Shown: positions 42,553-51,773, numbered from the stretch's first letter. The stretch: 55,451 nucleotides of DNA from DUVY01 sp036562755 (GCA_036562755.1 DATCJN010000006.1:1-55451); one strand, 5' to 3'. Translations and numbers: made by a program. The notes: a model not told the origin generated them from the sequence alone.

Positions 42553-43437
42553 ATGAAAAAACGCGGCATAATAATTATTAATTCTTTCAGTTATTCCCAC
42601 GCTTTCCAAAACCAAACAAAACGGCTGATCGAGGAATTTGAAAACCTCGGCGTCAAAATGGATATTGGCAAAAACAGCCATATAAATATTTATTTGGATA
42701 ATTACAACATTGTCAATAGAATAAAAGACTATGATTTTGTGGTGTATCTCGATAAAGACAAATATCCCGCTCGAATGATAGAAAAAAGCGGGCAAAAAAT
42801 TTTTAATAATCCCCGCGCTATCGAGCTGTGCGATGACAAGCTTCAAACTTATATAGCCTTAACTCAAAATAATATTAAAATGCCTACAACGATAGCTTCG
42901 CCCTTAAAGTTTTATCAAACCGATATCGATGACGGAATATTTTTGCAAAAAGTTATTGAGATATTAAATTTTCCCATTGTGGTAAAAGGCGCTTTCGGTT
43001 CTTTGGGCAACAAAGTTTTTTTGGCGCGCGATTTTAACGAGTTAAAAGTTTTAAGAGAGAAATTAATGGATATACCGCATTTGTATCAGGAATTTATACG
43101 CGCAAGCGCCGGAGAGGATACTAGAGTAATAGTTATAGGAAATAAAGTCCGCGCGGCTATGATAAGAAGGTCTGAGACGGACTTTAGGTCAAATATAGAG
43201 TTGGGCGGCAAAGGCTATCCTACGCAACTGACAGAAGAATATATTGAAATGGCTCAGAAAGCTTCCATAGTATTAGGGTTGGATTATTGCGGGATTGATA
43301 TTTTAAAAGACCAAAACGGTCAACCTGTTTTGTGCGAAGTTAATTCTAACGCTTTCTTTAACACAATCGAAAAAGTCAGCGGCGTCAATGTGGCAAAAAT
43401 CTACGCCGAATATATTTGCGATAAAGTATATATATAA
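42553..43437 (+). CDS. RimK-like ATP-grasp ligase
   Basis: 294-residue ATP-grasp enzyme of the RimK (alpha-L-glutamate ligase) group, which join amino acids to a carboxyl acceptor. Visible parts: N-terminal pre-ATP-grasp domain (1-90), FPIVVKGAFGSLGNKV (ATP lysine and glycine loop, about 136-151), LYQEFIRASAGEDTRVIVIG (about 178-197), and the metal-binding VLCEVNSNAFFNTIE at about 263-277. The acceptor is unknown: ribosomal protein S6, a cofactor, or a small peptide are all possible. The gene appears to be leaderless. Converges on the tandem OB-fold gene, with a perfect palindrome between them. Confidence 0.82.
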   Translation: MKKRGIIIINSFSYSHAFQNQTKRLIEEFENLGVKMDIGKNSHINIYLDNYNIVNRIKDYDFVVYLDKDKYPARMIEKSGQKIFNNPRAIELCDDKLQTYIALTQNNIKMPTTIASPLKFYQTDIDDGIFLQKVIEILNFPIVVKGAFGSLGNKVFLARDFNELKVLREKLMDIPHLYQEFIRASAGEDTRVIVIGNKVRAAMIRRSETDFRSNIELGGKGYPTQLTEEYIEMAQKASIVLGLDYCGIDILKDQNGQPVLCEVNSNAFFNTIEKVSGVNVAKIYAEYICDKVYI

Positions 43438-43456
43438 TTAAAAATATTTATCTATA

Positions 43457-43490
43457 GAATAATACCATACCGCGCGGTATGGTATTATTC
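43457..43490. repeat. Perfect 34-bp palindrome
   Basis: An uninterrupted inverted repeat with 17-base arms and no loop, centred between 43473 and 43474 on GCGC, with arms built from ATACCATACC. It lies between two convergent genes and contains the last codon and stop of the OB-fold gene. Neither side has an immediate T run, so it is not a standard terminator, though it may still act as one for both genes. Confidence 0.85.
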
Positions 43491-44177
43491 GTTGTGCTCC
43501 GTTGCGTCGACGGAATTCTTATAGAAAATAGTCTCAAAAAACGCTTTAGCGTTGGTTTCGGCAGGATTAACGCTGATTTTATTTATCGAGACTTCGTAAG
43601 CTGTTTTGGTTTGGACAGTATCGTCTTCCAAGCGCTTTTGATATTCGCGGCTTTGGATTCTGCCTGAGATTATAACCTTTTCGCCCACTCTTAAGTTTCT
43701 GACGAATCGGGCGTTTCTGCCCCAAGCGATGCACGGTATGTAATCCGATTTGTTATAAGCGCGGTTGACAGCTACTAATAAATCGCAAATTTCGCGCTTA
43801 AATGGCGTCGTGCGATAAATAGGCTGTTTGCAAATGAATCCGCCTAGCTCAATAATATTGGGATTGCAGTCGCTGGTCCAATCAACCAGTTCTCTCACAA
43901 ACACCGTGAGCATTAAGCGGCTTTTGCCGTCGACCAATTTGTTATAGCTTCTAAACTGGCCGAAAAGTCCGGTCATGTCGCCTATTTTGAGCGGACGGTC
44001 GATTAGCAATCTTTCGCTTACCGTTATGGGTAAAACGTCTTTTTGCTCTGATAACCTAGGCACCTCAATCAGCATTTCATAAAAACCTTCGCCGTATATC
44101 TCGTGCGAGAACTGCGGTTCGGTTACTATCTGACCTGCCAAAAATACTTTGTTTGCAATATTCTCGGGGTAATTCAT
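43485..44177 (-). CDS. Tandem OB-fold protein, single-stranded DNA-binding protein-like
   Basis: 230 residues in two SSB-like OB folds. The first (about 8-112) starts NKVFLAGQIVTEPQF; the second (about 120-205) starts NIIELGGFICKQP and has YIPCIAWGRNARFV and GEKVIISGRIQSREY, which match the SSB core pattern closely. The acidic C-terminal tip DDDIPF of true SSB is missing; the end is DATEHNE. It is thus probably an accessory nucleic-acid-binding protein. GGGAGAGG precedes the ATG. It follows the pdaB-like gene by 13 bases in the same operon. Confidence 0.7.
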   Translation of the reverse strand: MNYPENIANKVFLAGQIVTEPQFSHEIYGEGFYEMLIEVPRLSEQKDVLPITVSERLLIDRPLKIGDMTGLFGQFRSYNKLVDGKSRLMLTVFVRELVDWTSDCNPNIIELGGFICKQPIYRTTPFKREICDLLVAVNRAYNKSDYIPCIAWGRNARFVRNLRVGEKVIISGRIQSREYQKRLEDDTVQTKTAYEVSINKISVNPAETNAKAFFETIFYKNSVDATEHNE

Positions 44178-44190
44178 TTTCCTCTCCCGT

Positions 44191-44964
44191 TCATCGTGAA
44201 TTTTTTATTTGTCTTCCCGTATGGTCTATATAATAATCGTCATGATATATAAGGTCGCTAACGCATACGAATTCAAATCCCTTGTTCTTTAAACCCAATA
44301 TGATTAATTTTAACGCCTGCGGCGTATGTTCGCCGTTATTGTGCATTAAAATTATCGAGCCTTTTTGAGTTTTACTTATTACCCTTTGCGCTATTTCTTG
44401 CGCCGAATAGTTTTTCCAATCCAGCGAATCCACGTCCCATTGAATTGTCTTTAGCCCTAAACTTTCGGCGGTTTCTATTAGAGCGTTGTTATACGCTCCA
44501 AAAGGAGGTCTGAAAACCTTAGGCTTTTTACCCGTTATGTTTTGTAAAATATTTATCGATGCCTCTAATTCTAGCCGCATTCGCTCGCGACTTAGTTTGG
44601 TCATGTCAGGGTGAGTATTGGAATGCGTGCCTATCTCAAACCCGTTTTCGTCCAAAGCTTTAACTTTGTCGCTATACTTCTCAGCCCAGAACCCTACCAA
44701 GAAAAAAGTCGCTTTTATATCGTTTTCTTTTAAGATGCTTATTAACTCGTCCGTCTTGTCCGCGCCCCACGCAGCGTCAAACGATATGGCTATTTTGTTT
44801 TCTTGCGTTTCTACGCTATATATCGGCAGTTTTCTTGGCGCCGTGCTTGTCAAATATACGTTTGCCGAACCTGTCAGCGCGTTTAGCGATATTAATACTG
44901 CCAATAACGCTATAAGTCCGACCCATCTTAGCAAGTCTTTTAACTTTAATGTTATAAAATACAT
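44191..44964 (-). CDS. PdaB-like polysaccharide deacetylase
   Basis: 257 residues: N-terminal membrane anchor or uncleaved signal (about 12-31), then a NodB domain. Motifs: SFDAAWG (61-67), HSNTH (114-118) for metal, RPPFGAYN (about 147-154), and ILMHN. The first motif has Ala where most enzymes have a second Asp (TFDDG), a feature shared with the PdaB/YbaN-type proteins of spore formers. Metal-binding Asp63, His114 and His118 are kept. It is likely to act on peptidoglycan or glycans outside the membrane; a sporulation role is an inference from the family. Confidence 0.8.
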   Translation of the reverse strand: MYFITLKLKDLLRWVGLIALLAVLISLNALTGSANVYLTSTAPRKLPIYSVETQENKIAISFDAAWGADKTDELISILKENDIKATFFLVGFWAEKYSDKVKALDENGFEIGTHSNTHPDMTKLSRERMRLELEASINILQNITGKKPKVFRPPFGAYNNALIETAESLGLKTIQWDVDSLDWKNYSAQEIAQRVISKTQKGSIILMHNNGEHTPQALKLIILGLKNKGFEFVCVSDLIYHDDYYIDHTGRQIKNSR

Positions 44965-45448
44965 CGCTTACACCTTATATATTTAACGCATAGAAACTTA
45001 AGAAAAAATTACATTTTAATAATAAAAACGCAGCTTATGTCGAAATCGTCTATGCGTTTGGTATAAATATATAAGGGCAAAAGCGTAATTATGACTAAAT
45101 AACAGACAGCTAAAATTCCTTTTTAAAAAAATTCGCTTAAATAACAATGCTTTTTAAAAAACAAACCTATCAGCATTGCGTTATAAATATATTTATCAAG
45201 TAATAACTTGTCCGTTATTCGTTGTTAAATATCATTTTTATTAATAAATCTATCTCCTTTATCATTAGTATAAATTATCATTTATTTTTCAACAATTTTT
45301 TTGTTACACAACTGGCTATATTATATGTTCATAATAGTTACATGTCAAATCTTTACATATATATTTATATAATTTTTTACAAAATTTAACATAATAATTA
45401 TTTAATGAACTAAAGAAGTCAATAAAAACCGCTAATTATAAATATAAA
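44965..45448. other. AT-rich intergenic region of about 480 bases
   Basis: No ORF with a ribosome-binding site and no recognisable RNA gene seen. It contains an inverted repeat AACGCATAGA (44985-44994) / TCTATGCGTT (45049-45058), which could form the base of a leader hairpin for the pdaB-like transcript, and several AT palindromes. The rest has no feature I can support. Confidence 0.5.
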
Positions 45449-45475
45449 AAACCGCATGAAAAGCGGTTTTTTAAT
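45449..45475. terminator. Terminator of the gyrBA operon
   Basis: AAACCGC / GCGGTTT stem with a short loop and T runs on both strands, just after the gyrA stop on minus. Confidence 0.8.
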
Positions 45476-45494
45476 ATATTATAAATTTTTAATG

Positions 45495-47930
45495 TTATGA
45501 ATTATATACATAAACATCCTCAATATAACCGTTTTTTTGCAGCTTGCAAAGATTCTTGCCCTTGCTTGCCCGCTCGGTCTTAGGAAGATCTTCGGACGAA
45601 AAAGCGAACAAATCTTTTTCGTGGTCAGATAAGATAATGGTTATGCTTTCTTTTTTTCTCAAGTATTTCGCCCAAATTACCTTAGAGCCGATATTTTCTT
45701 TAAAGTCGCAAACCTTTAGCCCCTTTCTATACCTGCTCATGACGCCTAAATCGGAAATTTTTATTTTCTTGGCATTACTCTTATCGGTTACTAACGCGAC
45801 ATAACCGCTTTGATCGTCTATTTGGGATGAATATACGACATAGTCGCCTTCGTTGAGCAAAATGCCCTTTACGCCGCCCGAAATTCTGCCTTGCGCGGGA
45901 ATGTCGTTTGACTCGGCGTTAAGGCTCATGCCTTGCGCGGTAATAAATAAAATAGTTGAATCTTGTATTTCTTCTTCAATATTAATTACTTCGTCGTCTT
46001 CTTTTAGCTTGATTGCTTGGAAAGAGGACTTTGACACGCCGTATTCGGACCATGCCGATTTCTTGACCATGCCTTCTTTTGTAAAGAATAGTAGATTTCC
46101 TTGAGGCAATTCTTCCTTAACGGTAAAGATTCTGATTAATCTTTCGCCGTTTTGCAAAGCGGGTATAGAAGTTTTTACATCTTCGCCTTTGTCGCGCCAT
46201 TTTGATTCGGGTATAGACATAACGTCTACTTTATAGCAATTGCCCAAATTAGTAAAACAGTAAATAATATCGTTGGTTTGGGCTTGGGTTAGCAGTCTAT
46301 AGATATCGTGGCGGCTGGAAGTATCCGTATATTCTTTTACGGACATAGAATAATTTTTTAAAGGTATGCGTTTGAGCGCGCCGTATTCGTTATAGCCTAT
46401 CACGAAGTCTTCTATAGGTTTTTCGTCATCGTCAGAAGGGATGTAATAATCTTCTTCTGACTTTATGATTTCGGATCTTCTGGGGTCTTTGTATTTGCGC
46501 TTAATTTCGTTAAGTTCGTTGACTATTACTTCCATCTGCAGTTTTTTGCTGGCCAAAATCGCTTCAAGCTTTTTTATCAATTCTCTTATTTCGGCAAGCT
46601 CTTTTTCAAGCTTGTTGACTTCCAAATGAGTTAGTCTAGCCAATCTCATATCCAAAATCGCTTGGGCCTGGATTTCGGATAAAGCAAATCTTTCGCACAA
46701 TCTTACCTTGGCTTCGTTTACAGAAGCGCTGGACTTTATGATTTTGACTACTTCGTCTATATTTTTAACCGCGATTAGTAAGCCCGTTAAGATATGCTCT
46801 TTGTGTTTTGCTTCGTTTAATTCAAATCTGGTGCGTTTTACTATTACTTCTCTTTGATAATTAACATAATACGCGATTATATCCAACAAGCCCATCTGCT
46901 GCGGCTTGCCGTCCGCAATCGCGACCATATTGATACCGAAGTTTTGAGATAACTGGGTATATTTAAAAAGGATTTCGCAAATCTGTCTAGGGTCGGCGTC
47001 TTTTTTGACCTTAATAACCGCGCGCATGCCGTTGCGATCCGATTCGTCTAAGATTTCGCTGATGCCGCTAAGTTCCTTTCTTTTTTCTCTTTGCTGCATA
47101 ATTGATTCAAGCAGCGACGCCTTATTGACTTGATAGGGAAGTTCGTCTATGATTATGCTCTTTTTCTCATTTTCGCCGACTTCTATGTGCATTTTTGCTC
47201 TGATAGTAATCTTTCCCTTGCCTGTTTCATATGCGTTATAAAGCTCGGGGCCGGCTATGATATAGCCGCCCGTGGGAAAATCAGGGCCTTTTATAATTTT
47301 CATCATTTGTTTTAAGGTGATTTCGGGGTTGTTTATATAAGCGACAACGCCGTCGATAACTTCGGCCAAATTATGCGGCGGTATATTGGTTGCGAGTCCT
47401 ACCGCTATGCCCGACGCTCCGTTGACCAAAAGATTGGGAAATCTACCCGGCAGCATATCGGGCTCTTTTAAGGTGTCGTCAAAGTTAAGACTCCATTTGA
47501 CCGTATCTTTTTCGATGTCTCTTAATAGTTCCATCGCTATGGGGGCAAGCCGCGCTTCCGTATATCTCATCGCCGCCGCTTCGTCGCCGTCCATGGAACC
47601 GAAGTTTCCGTGCCCGTCTATCAGCATATGGCGCATATTAAAACTTTGAGCCATTCTGACCATAGCGTCATAGACCGACTTATCGCCGTGGGGGTGATAC
47701 TTACCCAAGCAGTCGCCCACTATGCGCGCGGATTTTCTATAAGGCTTGTCGGGCATAATACCTAATTCGTATAAGGAATATAAAATCCTTCTTTGAACGG
47801 GCTTTAAACCGTCTTCTACCCTAGGCAGCGCCCTGTCCATTATGACATGCTCGGAATAAGGTATCATGGAAGCGTGCATTACTTCTTCCATGGTCTTTTG
47901 TATAATCTGTCCTTGAACGACTTGTTCCAT
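45495..47930 (-). CDS. gyrA: DNA gyrase subunit A
   Basis: 811-residue breakage-reunion subunit of gyrase. The catalytic tyrosine is Tyr123 in AAAMRYTEARL. The C-terminal six-bladed pinwheel has a GyrA-box-like QGRISGGVKG, which favours gyrase over topoisomerase IV, as does gyrB directly upstream with a one-base overlap (TGATG). In the quinolone region, HPHGDKSVYD (79-88), the residue equivalent to E. coli Ser83 is Lys84 (codon AAG); Asp88 is kept. Length is typical. Confidence 0.93.
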   Translation of the reverse strand: MEQVVQGQIIQKTMEEVMHASMIPYSEHVIMDRALPRVEDGLKPVQRRILYSLYELGIMPDKPYRKSARIVGDCLGKYHPHGDKSVYDAMVRMAQSFNMRHMLIDGHGNFGSMDGDEAAAMRYTEARLAPIAMELLRDIEKDTVKWSLNFDDTLKEPDMLPGRFPNLLVNGASGIAVGLATNIPPHNLAEVIDGVVAYINNPEITLKQMMKIIKGPDFPTGGYIIAGPELYNAYETGKGKITIRAKMHIEVGENEKKSIIIDELPYQVNKASLLESIMQQREKRKELSGISEILDESDRNGMRAVIKVKKDADPRQICEILFKYTQLSQNFGINMVAIADGKPQQMGLLDIIAYYVNYQREVIVKRTRFELNEAKHKEHILTGLLIAVKNIDEVVKIIKSSASVNEAKVRLCERFALSEIQAQAILDMRLARLTHLEVNKLEKELAEIRELIKKLEAILASKKLQMEVIVNELNEIKRKYKDPRRSEIIKSEEDYYIPSDDDEKPIEDFVIGYNEYGALKRIPLKNYSMSVKEYTDTSSRHDIYRLLTQAQTNDIIYCFTNLGNCYKVDVMSIPESKWRDKGEDVKTSIPALQNGERLIRIFTVKEELPQGNLLFFTKEGMVKKSAWSEYGVSKSSFQAIKLKEDDEVINIEEEIQDSTILFITAQGMSLNAESNDIPAQGRISGGVKGILLNEGDYVVYSSQIDDQSGYVALVTDKSNAKKIKISDLGVMSRYRKGLKVCDFKENIGSKVIWAKYLRKKESITIILSDHEKDLFAFSSEDLPKTERASKGKNLCKLQKNGYIEDVYVYNS

Positions 47931-49879
47931 CAGCCGATTTCTCCTAATAGTCTATCGTCTTTGTTAAAGTTGGCGTGTTCTATGATGTAGCTCTTTCTCA
48001 ATTCCACGGCGTCGCCCATAAGGGTAGTGACTAGCTTTTCCGCCTCGGCGGCGTCCTCTATAGTGACTTGTATTAGTTTGCGGGTTTTGGGGTTCATCGT
48101 GGTTTCCCATAACTGATCGGCGTTCATTTCGCCTAAACCTTTGTAGCGCTGGATTTGGTAGCCGCGTCCGACTTTTTCTTTGGCTATGTCCAATTCCTCG
48201 TCGGTGTAAGCGTAAACTACCAAGTCTTTTTTATATACTTTATACAACGGCGGCATTCCAAGATAAACAAAGCCCTCGTTGATTAAATCTTTCATGTATC
48301 TAAAGAAAAACGTAAGCAAAATCGCCTTTATATGCGCTCCGTCCTGATCCGCGTCGGATAAAATAATAACCTTGTGATAGTTAAGGTTGTCCACCGAAAA
48401 ATCTTCGCCTATTCCTGCGCCCAAAGCGCTGATAATGGTCCTTATTTCTTCGTTTTGCAATACTTGATCCAATCTTTTCTTTTCGGCGTTTAAGGGTTTG
48501 CCCCTTAAAGGCAATATAGCTTGAAAATACCTGTCTCTGGCTTGTTTTGCCGTGCCGCCCGCGGAGTCGCCCTCTACTATAAATAATTCGTTAAGTTCGG
48601 GCTTTTTGGAAGTGCAGCTGGAGAGTTTGCCAACCAATGTAGCGTTTTCCAAGCTGTTTTTTTGGCGGGTGATTTCTTTCGCTTTGCGGGACGCTTCTCT
48701 TACCCGCGCCGCGCCTATGGCTTTTTGGATAATTTTTTCGGCTATGCTTTTGGTGCGAGGTCTTTCAAAAAATTTATATAATTCGTTGGCTAAAATAGCT
48801 TCGCAAGCGACTCTGGCTTCAGGATTGCCCAGTTTGGTCTTGGTCTGACCTTCAAACTGCACATTATGCATTTTAACCGAAATTACGGCCGTCAAGCCTT
48901 CTCTAAAGTCGTCGCCTAAAAGATTAGGCTCTTTTTCTTTTAACAGCCCAAAACGCCTTGCTAAGTCGTTAAAAACCCTGGTAAGAGCGGCTTTTATGCC
49001 CGTTTCGTGAGTGCCGCCTTCTGTGGTAGGAATGTTGTTTACATATGAAATAATGGTGTCAGTGTATGAATCGTTATATTGAATAGCAATGTTTAATTGA
49101 ATACCGTCTTTTTCTCCCTCAAAATACAACGGCTCGTGCAAGGGGTTTTTCGCTTCGTTTACATATCTGACGAAGTCGCTCAATCCCCCTTCATAGCAGT
49201 ATTCTTTTACTACGGGGAATAATTCATTTCTTAAGTCTTTAAAAACTATAATCGCGCCTTTATTTAAAAAGGCAAGTTCTTTTAGCCTTTTGGCAATGAC
49301 TTCGTTGCTAAAGACAATAGAATCAAATACGCGCTTATCGGGCAAAAAAGTAACCAGCGTGCCCTTCTTTTTTGTGGGTTGAACTTTTATTAAATCGGTT
49401 TGCCGCAAGCCGCTTTTGATATGGCCGTTTTCGTCCGCTACCGAAGCAAACTCCATGCGGTATTCCCAGCCGTCTTTATATACGGTAACTTTGAGCCATT
49501 CGCTTAAGGCGTTGGTTACGCTCGCGCCTACGCCGTGCAAGCCGCCCGAAAAAGAGTAGTTATGATTATCAAATTTGCCGCCTGCGTGAAGCTGGGTAAA
49601 AACCACTTCCACGCCGCTAATGCCTAATTGAGGATGTATATCTACAGGGATACCCCTGCCGTCGTCTTCTACCGAAGCGCTGCCATCGGGATTAAGGGTT
49701 ACTATAATTTTCTTTCCAAATCCGTTGGCTATTTCGTCAATGGAGTTGTCAACTATCTCCCATAGAATGTGATGAAGGCCTTTAGAGCCGGTCGTGCCTA
49801 CATACATGCCCGGTCTTAATCTGACCGCGTCAAGTCCTTCTAAAACTTTAATATCTTTTGCTTCGTAACGCTGTTGCAT
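47930..49879 (-). CDS. gyrB: DNA gyrase subunit B
   Basis: 649-residue ATPase subunit of gyrase. The GHKL ATPase domain has IVDNSIDE and GGLHGVGASVTNALS; the TOPRIM domain has the acidic triad start FIVEGDSAGG and DADQDG; and the C-terminal tail includes QRYKGLGEMNADQLWETTM. Together with GyrA it introduces negative supercoils using ATP. Its promoter is at 49914-49942. It is not next to dnaA, dnaN or recF here, so this is not the replication-origin arrangement. Confidence 0.95.
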   Translation of the reverse strand: MQQRYEAKDIKVLEGLDAVRLRPGMYVGTTGSKGLHHILWEIVDNSIDEIANGFGKKIIVTLNPDGSASVEDDGRGIPVDIHPQLGISGVEVVFTQLHAGGKFDNHNYSFSGGLHGVGASVTNALSEWLKVTVYKDGWEYRMEFASVADENGHIKSGLRQTDLIKVQPTKKKGTLVTFLPDKRVFDSIVFSNEVIAKRLKELAFLNKGAIIVFKDLRNELFPVVKEYCYEGGLSDFVRYVNEAKNPLHEPLYFEGEKDGIQLNIAIQYNDSYTDTIISYVNNIPTTEGGTHETGIKAALTRVFNDLARRFGLLKEKEPNLLGDDFREGLTAVISVKMHNVQFEGQTKTKLGNPEARVACEAILANELYKFFERPRTKSIAEKIIQKAIGAARVREASRKAKEITRQKNSLENATLVGKLSSCTSKKPELNELFIVEGDSAGGTAKQARDRYFQAILPLRGKPLNAEKKRLDQVLQNEEIRTIISALGAGIGEDFSVDNLNYHKVIILSDADQDGAHIKAILLTFFFRYMKDLINEGFVYLGMPPLYKVYKKDLVVYAYTDEELDIAKEKVGRGYQIQRYKGLGEMNADQLWETTMNPKTRKLIQVTIEDAAEAEKLVTTLMGDAVELRKSYIIEHANFNKDDRLLGEIG

Positions 49880-49913
49880 CTCGTACCTCAGATTTTTTTC
49901 AAATACCCTTTAA

Positions 49914-49942
49914 AGTATATCAGATAAATGACATTAATTCAA
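49914..49942 (-). promoter_or_regulatory. Promoter of gyrBA
   Basis: Reading leftward, TTGAAT (49942-49937), 17-base spacer, TATACT (49919-49914), about 35 bases before the gyrB ATG. Confidence 0.65.
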
Positions 49943-49988
49943 CTAGTGATTTATAAAAAATGCATAAAAAAACCAACAAAAAGCCTTT

Positions 49989-50019
49989 GTTTGAATTTTT
50001 GCGGTATAAAAATTCAAAC
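49989..50019 (-). terminator. Hairpin after the alpha/beta hydrolase gene
   Basis: Twelve-base stem GTTTGAATTTTT / AAAAATTCAAAC with a loop of about seven bases. On minus the T-rich stretch starts some bases after the stem, so this is a probable but not ideal terminator. Confidence 0.5.
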
Positions 50020-50050
50020 TATTGCATATTTATTAATGCGCTATGTATAA

Positions 50051-50947
50051 CTATGCATTAAGGAATTGATTGATAAAACCGGCTATGTCTTGATAAACTT
50101 CAAGTCTAGAAGATTCATTTAAGATTTCATGGCGCATGTTATCGTATATTTTAAGATAAGCGTCTTTTAAGCCGAGCTTTTTGTATTTCTTATACAATGC
50201 TCTTGGATATTTTCCCCACGCGCCTACGCCGTCTTGAGAACCGCATAAAATGGCGACTTTGGTAGACTTGTCTATATTCTTCAAAGCCTTGCCCCAAAGG
50301 CGAGATAAGCCTTTAAAGAAGGAGCGATAAAAGCCGTAAGAAAAGACGGGCACTATGAATTCGTCGCTGTTGTATTTATCGACTATTTCCTGCTCGTGAG
50401 TTAACCACGAATTAGGACCGCCTTTTAGCTTTTTGTCATATGCTTCAAAAGTCATCTTTTTGACCAAAACTGCATCTTTTTCGGGATTGCTCAGCACTGC
50501 AATTAATCTGCCGAAAAATACGCTCAACATATCAAGCTTGCCCGTGCCCGTAAGAATAAATCCCGCGACATCTTTAGCTGCCGCCATTGTCATATATTTT
50601 TGAGCCAAAAAAGAGCCGTAACTATGCCCCAAAACTATTACAGGCAAGTTGTATGTATTTTTTAGGTATTGGGTAATCTCTACTTGGTCTTGTGCGGTCT
50701 TTTCAAATATGTCGTCATTAGCTTTGCCTACCTTCGCTCTTTCGCCCGCGGTAAGCCCGTGTCCTCGATGGTCATCGCCCGCCGTCAAAAAGCCTTGATT
50801 ATTTAAAAACCGGGCAAATTCGTCGTATCTGCCCATATGTTCGTTCATGCCGTGTATAATCTGGACTATGCATTTAGGATTGGGAATCTCCCAAACAGCT
50901 AGGCTTAGCTTGGTTTGATCGGACGCCTCAAACCATTCTCTTTTCAT
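50051..50947 (-). CDS. Alpha/beta hydrolase, monoacylglycerol-lipase-like (Hydrolase_4)
   Basis: 298-residue cytoplasmic serine hydrolase. The nucleophile elbow GHSYGS places Ser109; the oxyanion-hole motif IIHGMNEHMGRYD (30-42) and DDHRGHGLTAG (58-68) are typical of the serine aminopeptidase S33/monoglyceride lipase group. The catalytic Asp and His are expected in CGSQDGVGAWG and MRHEILNES near the C-terminus. The substrate is probably an acylglycerol or lysophospholipid (inference). A GGGGGAA ribosome-binding site precedes the ATG. It lies 34 bases downstream of the amidohydrolase gene. Confidence 0.87.
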   Translation of the reverse strand: MKREWFEASDQTKLSLAVWEIPNPKCIVQIIHGMNEHMGRYDEFARFLNNQGFLTAGDDHRGHGLTAGERAKVGKANDDIFEKTAQDQVEITQYLKNTYNLPVIVLGHSYGSFLAQKYMTMAAAKDVAGFILTGTGKLDMLSVFFGRLIAVLSNPEKDAVLVKKMTFEAYDKKLKGGPNSWLTHEQEIVDKYNSDEFIVPVFSYGFYRSFFKGLSRLWGKALKNIDKSTKVAILCGSQDGVGAWGKYPRALYKKYKKLGLKDAYLKIYDNMRHEILNESSRLEVYQDIAGFINQFLNA

Positions 50948-50981
50948 AAGAAATATTCCCCCTATCTATATTTTAATACTA

Positions 50982-51773
50982 TTAAATACCTAAAAGGCGT
51001 TTGGCGTTGCCGCCCAAAATCATCTCGAGTTTTTCCGAAGGGATATTAAAGCTGTAATATTGCAAAAGCTCGTCCGACTGATACGCCCAAGGCGAATCTG
51101 TGCCGAATAAGATATATTCGTTGTTATGGTTATTTAATATAAATTCAATATCTTTGGGCTTCATTAATGTAAAAGAACAAGAAGTTTCAAAAGACACTGT
51201 TCTGCCCAAAATGTATTTCTCAAAGTCTTCTCTATACTCCTGTATTCCGCCCATGTGCGCGGCAACAATCTTGGGAGTGTTAAAGGCGTCGATAAGCGCG
51301 CTTAGGCGTTTGGGACTGGCATAATCGGAGTTGTTGGTATTGCTTTTGCCCATATGAAAAAGCAAGACCATGCCTTTAGAAAGCGCGTAATCGTAAATAT
51401 CCATCATCTTGGAATCATCTAAAGCAAAAGATTGATAATGAGGATGAAATTTTAATCCCTTTATTTTTTGATCGGCCAAACGATCGATTTCGGCTTTATA
51501 ATCCGCATAGTCAGGGTGAATGCTTCCGAAAGGTATCAATTCTTTATATTTGGCGCATTTTATTGCGAAATCGTTGATTTTAACAGTCGTTTTGGAATCG
51601 GGGGCAAAATTGGCTACTACCGAGCGGTCAATGCCGGCATTTTCCATCGACCTTAGCAAACCATCTATTGAGCCGTCAAAAGAGGGATAGACTTTTCGCT
51701 CGGACGAAATTTCGGCAAATGTTTTTGCGTAAAGATTCTTGTCAATGCAATGCGTATGAAAATCGACTACCAT
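50982..51773 (-). CDS. Amidohydrolase-family metal-dependent hydrolase
   Basis: 264-residue TIM-barrel hydrolase of the amidohydrolase_2 group. Metal-binding motif DFHTHCID lies right at the N-terminus, with GLKFHPHYQ, HMGG and the final Asp in LFGTDSPW. The substrate is not predictable. The start is the ATG at 51773, because a very strong GAGGAGGGG lies just before it; an upstream ATG at 51824 would add 17 residues of unlikely sequence. It is followed on the same strand by the alpha/beta hydrolase. Confidence 0.85.
   Translation of the reverse strand: MVVDFHTHCIDKNLYAKTFAEISSERKVYPSFDGSIDGLLRSMENAGIDRSVVANFAPDSKTTVKINDFAIKCAKYKELIPFGSIHPDYADYKAEIDRLADQKIKGLKFHPHYQSFALDDSKMMDIYDYALSKGMVLLFHMGKSNTNNSDYASPKRLSALIDAFNTPKIVAAHMGGIQEYREDFEKYILGRTVSFETSCSFTLMKPKDIEFILNNHNNEYILFGTDSPWAYQSDELLQYYSFNIPSEKLEMILGGNAKRLLGI

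Noticed and set aside
47930..49879. gyrB as a marker of a nearby replication origin
   Set aside because: No dnaA, dnaN, recF or DnaA-box cluster is seen around it.
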